Source: JAKALX01 sp964508715 (GTDB lineage Bacteria > Chloroflexota > Dehalococcoidia > Tepidiformales > Tepidiformaceae). Taken from it: a DNA stretch of 64,000 nucleotides. The notes beneath the pieces are model-generated. The model worked only from the letters and a program-made list of their open reading frames with translations, ran no database searches and had not been told where the DNA came from. Shown here piece by piece: positions 60,786 to 64,000 of the stretch (position 1 is the stretch's first letter; each line of letters opens with the position of its first letter). The position numbers were made by a program, and so were the translations under genes. The DNA lies in assembly GCA_964508715.1 (NCBI GenBank), contig CAZDUX010000013.1, forward strand, positions 33,057-97,056, read 5' to 3'.

Positions 60786-61556
60786 CTAATCCATACAGAC
60801 ATCGATTCCCTCACTGAACCCCGCGTTGAACGCGTCTATGCGCTCCCCCGCCGTCCCGTGTGCTCTCGGGTCGTTCCATGCTGTTCCCAGTTCGTCGCCG
60901 GCATGGAACAGCGCAACAACCGCCGAGTCCAGGTCCCTCTCGTCCACCATATTCCGGTCCTGGGCGTCCCGCATGTAGACCCCCGCAAAGCAGTCGGCCT
61001 GCAACTCAATCTCGATTGAGTACACCTCGTCGTTTTGCAGGATCCCCCCGAGATTCGCCTGCACCAGGTGTCCCCATTCGTGGGCGATGATGAATACCGG
61101 CGCATATTGCCCGTGCGATGCGAACTCCCGTCCGAGGAAGAGGGCGTCATAGTAGATCGAGTGGTCGCGCCCACAGTAGAAGGCATTATCCGGTTCAGTT
61201 GGGCCACAGGCTGTTTCGATCTCACGGTCATAGGCAACGAAGTCCCCGGGTGGTTCGTAGCGCCGCCCGCCACCCTCAAACGCCTGCTGCCAGAACTCGT
61301 CGATATCCGCCTTCGCGCTTTCTGCCAGCTTCGTCACGGCCTTCGGGCAGCTCCCGCCTCGGGCCGCCTCCTTCAGGCACTGCTCCATCGCGGTGAGTGC
61401 CGTCGGACGTGTCGCCGTCGCCACACGTGTCCGCGCTTCGCTGCTTGCACCGCTCCCGACATCGGAATCACTGCTGCAGCCCACGAGTGACGCCTGCACA
61501 AACAGGGCAGCAAGTGCAAGCAGGAACGGCAAACCCCGGCCGATTGATGGGCGCAA
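60786..61556 (-). CDS. Neutral zinc metallopeptidase lipoprotein (YpfJ-like)
   Basis: The protein is 256 aa. The start is TTG 61556, with GGGAGG 8 nt upstream. The first 28 residues form a lipoprotein signal (GRGLPFLLALAALFVQASLVGC), with lipobox LVGC. The metal motif IIAHEWGHLVQ is HExxH, with ELQADCFAGVY as the third ligand region, as in YpfJ/neutral zinc metallopeptidases. Four other Cys may form disulfides. A surface-exposed peptidase is likely. Other start choices lose the signal peptide. Confidence 0.83.
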   Translation of the reverse strand: MRPSIGRGLPFLLALAALFVQASLVGCSSDSDVGSGASSEARTRVATATRPTALTAMEQCLKEAARGGSCPKAVTKLAESAKADIDEFWQQAFEGGGRRYEPPGDFVAYDREIETACGPTEPDNAFYCGRDHSIYYDALFLGREFASHGQYAPVFIIAHEWGHLVQANLGGILQNDEVYSIEIELQADCFAGVYMRDAQDRNMVDERDLDSAVVALFHAGDELGTAWNDPRAHGTAGERIDAFNAGFSEGIDVCMD

Positions 61557-61623
61557 GACAAGAACCTCCCGGTGGTGCGGGAGGAAGCCTATCACGGCCC
61601 GAGCACACGCTCTGTGGCTCGCC

Positions 61624-61716
61624 CTACTTCTTGCCGCCGTCCGATCCGGCCTTCGGCTTGTGGTCGGCTTTCTGCTTGGTCGTCTTGGCCACGTTCTTGG
61701 GGCTCTTGTCTCCCAT
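61624..61716 (-). CDS. 30-aa Lys-rich protein (MGDKSPK type)
   Basis: The 30-aa frame starts MGDKSPKNVAKTTKQKADHK, has a GGGAG ribosome site before ATG, and ends GGKK. The start MGDKSPK matches short, very basic proteins I recall in many bacteria (MGDKSPKS...), which supports a real gene. It may bind nucleic acid; no function is known. It is upstream of the metallopeptidase on the same strand. Confidence 0.65.
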   Translation of the reverse strand: MGDKSPKNVAKTTKQKADHKPKAGSDGGKK

Positions 61717-62138
61717 GTCGGCTCTCCCTCTATCGAAGGTATTTGTTCAAGCCGCATCCTATCTGGATACGCAGCCGCTTCCAACCCCCGCAAGAGCGAG
61801 CATATGGACAAACCGGCACGAGCAAGCGGGAGAGGCGGGGGCGCGGCATTGCAGGCTACCGCGCCCCCGGATGAGGAGCCGCCGCCATGAAATCCAGCGG
61901 CGGCGGCCGGCTGAGACGCCTATCTGGTATATCGGCATTTCCCCCCCGGGACATGAGGGTTTCCCCTGCCCTCCCCTCGACCTATGCCCGGCGGCCCCCG
62001 CCCGCCACTTCTGTGATCAGCTCCGCACAACCGCTGCACCCCGGCTACCCGGTGTGAACCGTGGCACAGATGTCACTCCGCGGGCGCCGCTACGGTGGTC
62101 CTGCGCTTCGAACTACGAAGCAGAGGAGACCTGCACCG
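61717..62138. other. Intergenic region, 422 bp
   Basis: I see no convincing gene. A 28-codon frame from ATG 61804 is low-complexity and lacks a ribosome site. A hairpin (GCCGCCGC 61878-61885 with GCGGCGGC 61897-61904) has no T-run. The right end carries AGAGGAG, the ribosome site of the MBL gene. Confidence 0.35.
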
Positions 62139-62987
62139 ATGGACCCGATCCTGAGCCCGAACCATTACGAACCCCTCGAGATCGCCCCCGAAACCTTCCT
62201 CATCCGGGAACTCACCGGCGAAGGGATTGCCCCGGTCAACGTCTACATCAACTCCCTCGTCATTCGTGGTGAGGAACCCGTCATCGTCGATACCGGCACA
62301 TTCGTTAACCGCGAACGCTGGCTCAACGACGTCTTCTCGCTCGTCGACCCGAAGGACGTCAGGTATGTCTTCATCTCTCACGACGACCACGACCACGTGG
62401 GCAACCTCCGCCAGGTCATGGAACTCTGCCCGAACGCCACCCTCATCGGTAACTGGTTCATGGTCGAACGCCTCGCTGGAGACATCGCGCTCCCCCTCAA
62501 CCGGATGCGCTGGGTCAATAACGGAGAGAGCTTCCAGGCCGGCGACCGCACGCTTACTGCCATTCGCCCTCCGGTCTACGATTCCCCCACCACACGCGGC
62601 CTGTACGATTCGAAAACCGGCGTGTACTGGGCATCTGATGCCTTCGGTATGCCCGTCATTGGCCCTACCGACGACGCTGGCGACCTCGACCCCGAATTCT
62701 GGCGCGATGGGCTCTTCACCTTTGCCTCGTACATCTCGCCGTGGCACGAACTTGCCGACCCGGCGAAGTTTGCGGCCGAGGTTGGCAAGATCGAGCGGCT
62801 CAACCCTTCGGTCATCGCCACCGGGCATGGGCCCGTCTCCCGCGGTTCAGCGATCTCCCGCTCGTTCGAATTCATCAAAGATCTGCCCGTCATGGAGCCG
62901 AAGCCCTTCCCGCCCCAGGCTGGACTCGAGGAGATCGTCGCCGCGATGATGGCGCCCGAGCCCCACTCGGACGAGAAGGCCGCCTGA
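62139..62987 (+). CDS. Metallo-beta-lactamase-fold protein with flavodiiron-like metal site
   Basis: The protein is 282 aa. It has FISHDDHDHVGN, so the site reads H81-x-D83-x-D85-H86 rather than HxHxDH; position 83 has Asp where classic hydrolases have His. That acidic substitution at the second position is the pattern of the diiron domain of flavodiiron proteins (HxExDH). WYMVERL-like and VDTGTF strands and a final GHGPVS are also present. No flavodoxin domain is attached. It may be an oxygen- or NO-reacting protein or a hydrolase. ATG 62139 has AGAGGAG upstream. Confidence 0.8.
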   Translation: MDPILSPNHYEPLEIAPETFLIRELTGEGIAPVNVYINSLVIRGEEPVIVDTGTFVNRERWLNDVFSLVDPKDVRYVFISHDDHDHVGNLRQVMELCPNATLIGNWFMVERLAGDIALPLNRMRWVNNGESFQAGDRTLTAIRPPVYDSPTTRGLYDSKTGVYWASDAFGMPVIGPTDDAGDLDPEFWRDGLFTFASYISPWHELADPAKFAAEVGKIERLNPSVIATGHGPVSRGSAISRSFEFIKDLPVMEPKPFPPQAGLEEIVAAMMAPEPHSDEKAA

Positions 62988-63000
62988 TCCCGCGCCTTCC

Positions 63001-64000
63001 CTAACCGTTTCCCCCACTGGCCGCTGACGCTTCCCGCTCGGCGGCCAGTGCACGTTCGGCGAACGGCCTCAACATCTGCATCGGGCTCAACGGCGCCCCT
63101 AACGATGCGCAGACCCCGCGAAGCAACCCGACGACGCGTCCCAACAGCACGAGGTCGCCCGGGATCGCTTCGACCGGGTTCCGCGCAAGCGCCCCCCTTT
63201 GCGCACCGATCGTCACCCGTTCTTCTCCCGGTGGGCGAGCCTCGAAGAAAAGGCGCATCAGGCGGACCACCTCGCCCGGGTCGTCACTTCTCGTCTTCAC
63301 ACCCAGCTCGCCGAATGCCGCCTGGATCGCCTCGGGGTCACGGTTGCCAGATGCAACTACCAGCCGTGCGAAACCGATGCGCATCTGCTCCGGAAGCTCC
63401 TTCGTCAGTCCGAAATCGAGGAGTGCTGCCCGGCCACCCTCCAGCGCAAGGATGTTCCCCGGATGAGGATCCGCCTGGAACAACCCGTCGACCATGATCT
63501 GCTGCCCGAATGCCGCCGTGATGCTCTGCGCGAGCTTCACCGGATCCGTTCCCGACCCCGCGAGCCGGTCGTGCTCCAGGATCCGGCTCCCGTCGATATA
63601 CTCCGTGACGAGCACCTTCTCCCGTACCAACTCGTTGACCACCTTTGGCACGACGATGTCATTGAGCTCCTCGAGGTTGGCTCCCACGCGGCGCGTCATC
63701 TCCGCCTCGCGCACGAAGTTCAGTTCGAGCGGCACCTGTTGCCCAATTTCGGTGACGACCGCCCGGAAGTCGAAGTTCGGTTCCCGGCGCGCTACCAGCC
63801 CCACGATCGTCCGCAGATTCCGCAGGTCGAGTCGCACGAGCGCACCCACCTCCGGGTACTGCACCTTCACCACCACTGGCCGCCCATCGTGCAACGTCGC
63901 GCGGTGCACCTGCGCCAGTGAAGCCGCCCCGAGCGGAGTGTCATCGAACCACGTAAAGACCTGGGTCAACGGCTGCCCGAGCTGCTCCTCGACGATCGCC
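63001..64000 (-). CDS. ABC1/UbiB-family kinase-like protein (partial, N-terminus beyond window edge)
   Basis: The visible 333 codons run from near the family's Ala-rich loop to the C-terminus. It has PLGAASLAQVHRATL, the family's signature AxxxASLAQVH, VVVKVQYP with the conserved Lys, YIDGSRI, and FQADPHPGNILALEGGRAALLDFGLTK (the HxN and DFG-like sites). UbiB/COQ8 proteins support quinone or lipid biosynthesis as ATPases. The end overlaps no other gene; it is convergent with the MBL gene 13 bp away. Confidence 0.92.
   Translation of the reverse strand, partial: AIVEEQLGQPLTQVFTWFDDTPLGAASLAQVHRATLHDGRPVVVKVQYPEVGALVRLDLRNLRTIVGLVARREPNFDFRAVVTEIGQQVPLELNFVREAEMTRRVGANLEELNDIVVPKVVNELVREKVLVTEYIDGSRILEHDRLAGSGTDPVKLAQSITAAFGQQIMVDGLFQADPHPGNILALEGGRAALLDFGLTKELPEQMRIGFARLVVASGNRDPEAIQAAFGELGVKTRSDDPGEVVRLMRLFFEARPPGEERVTIGAQRGALARNPVEAIPGDLVLLGRVVGLLRGVCASLGAPLSPMQMLRPFAERALAAEREASAASGGNG

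Noticed and set aside
61804..61890. 28-codon ORF in the intergenic region
   Set aside because: Low-complexity Gly/Pro/Ala sequence, no ribosome site, no similarity noticed.

Overview
The window is a GC-rich, gene-dense bacterial chromosome segment with no rRNA, tRNA, IS element, prophage or CRISPR array that I can see. The gene content points to Chloroflexota, most likely a Dehalococcoidia or Tepidiforma-like aerobe. The evidence is an F420-type LLM oxidoreductase, CaiB/BaiF CoA-transferase, acyl-CoA dehydrogenase and crotonase genes, a b6/subunit-IV type quinol:cytochrome c complex, CoaX with CoaBC, GH36 galactosidase with galactokinase, and small desulforedoxin-like proteins. This assignment is inference from gene content, not a phylogenetic test. 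Base 58660-58759 is a run of 100 N, so this is a draft assembly.

Layout. 0-9 kb: a membrane PPM-phosphatase-like protein (cut by the left edge), epoxide hydrolase, SDR, quinone reductase, an APH-type kinase, an octamer minisatellite, a DsbA-like protein with a His-rich partner, and a GyrI-like protein. 9-15 kb: a minus-strand galactoside cluster (GH36, MFS, sugar nucleotidyltransferase, galactokinase). 15-28 kb: acyl-CoA dehydrogenase, coaBC/coaX, LLM oxidoreductase, MBL hydrolase, DedA, epimerase, DinB, CoA-transferase, hydrolase, unknown membrane proteins and a GT2 glycosyltransferase. 28.6-33.1 kb: a respiratory operon with a tiny membrane subunit, cytochrome b6-like and subunit-IV-like proteins, a TAT-exported Rieske protein, and a 624-aa cytochrome c/LysM/cupredoxin fusion. 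33-38.9 kb: two desulforedoxin-like miniproteins, DUF1992, rpsU with an apparent CTG start, yqeY, a HAD protein, a PgpH-type HD phosphodiesterase and purQ. 39-43.3 kb: two DUF4389 proteins, pyruvate kinase and a DUF2007-like protein. 43.4-46.2 kb: a cyclic-di-GMP type signalling operon. 46.4-49.5 kb: an MMPL exporter and a divergent TetR regulator with two palindromic operators. 49.5-54 kb: MoxR, DUF58 and a transglutaminase-fold protein that lacks its catalytic triad. 54-64 kb: SDR, Uma2, dapB, crotonase, an acidic-repeat TPR protein interrupted by the gap, a nucleoside phosphorylase, a zinc-peptidase lipoprotein, a 30-aa Lys-rich protein, a second MBL protein and an ABC1/UbiB kinase (cut by the right edge).

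Most distinctive signals: (1) the periplasmic electron carrier that joins haem c, about six LysM-like repeats and a type-1 copper domain; (2) heptanucleotide CGATTNN arrays that abut the stop codons of five genes and always read in the same orientation relative to the gene they end; (3) a 27-unit octamer array with G-quadruplex potential between divergent genes; (4) rpsU with no ATG, GTG or TTG; (5) a recurring TANNNT hexamer 5-9 nt before start codons, suggesting leaderless transcription.
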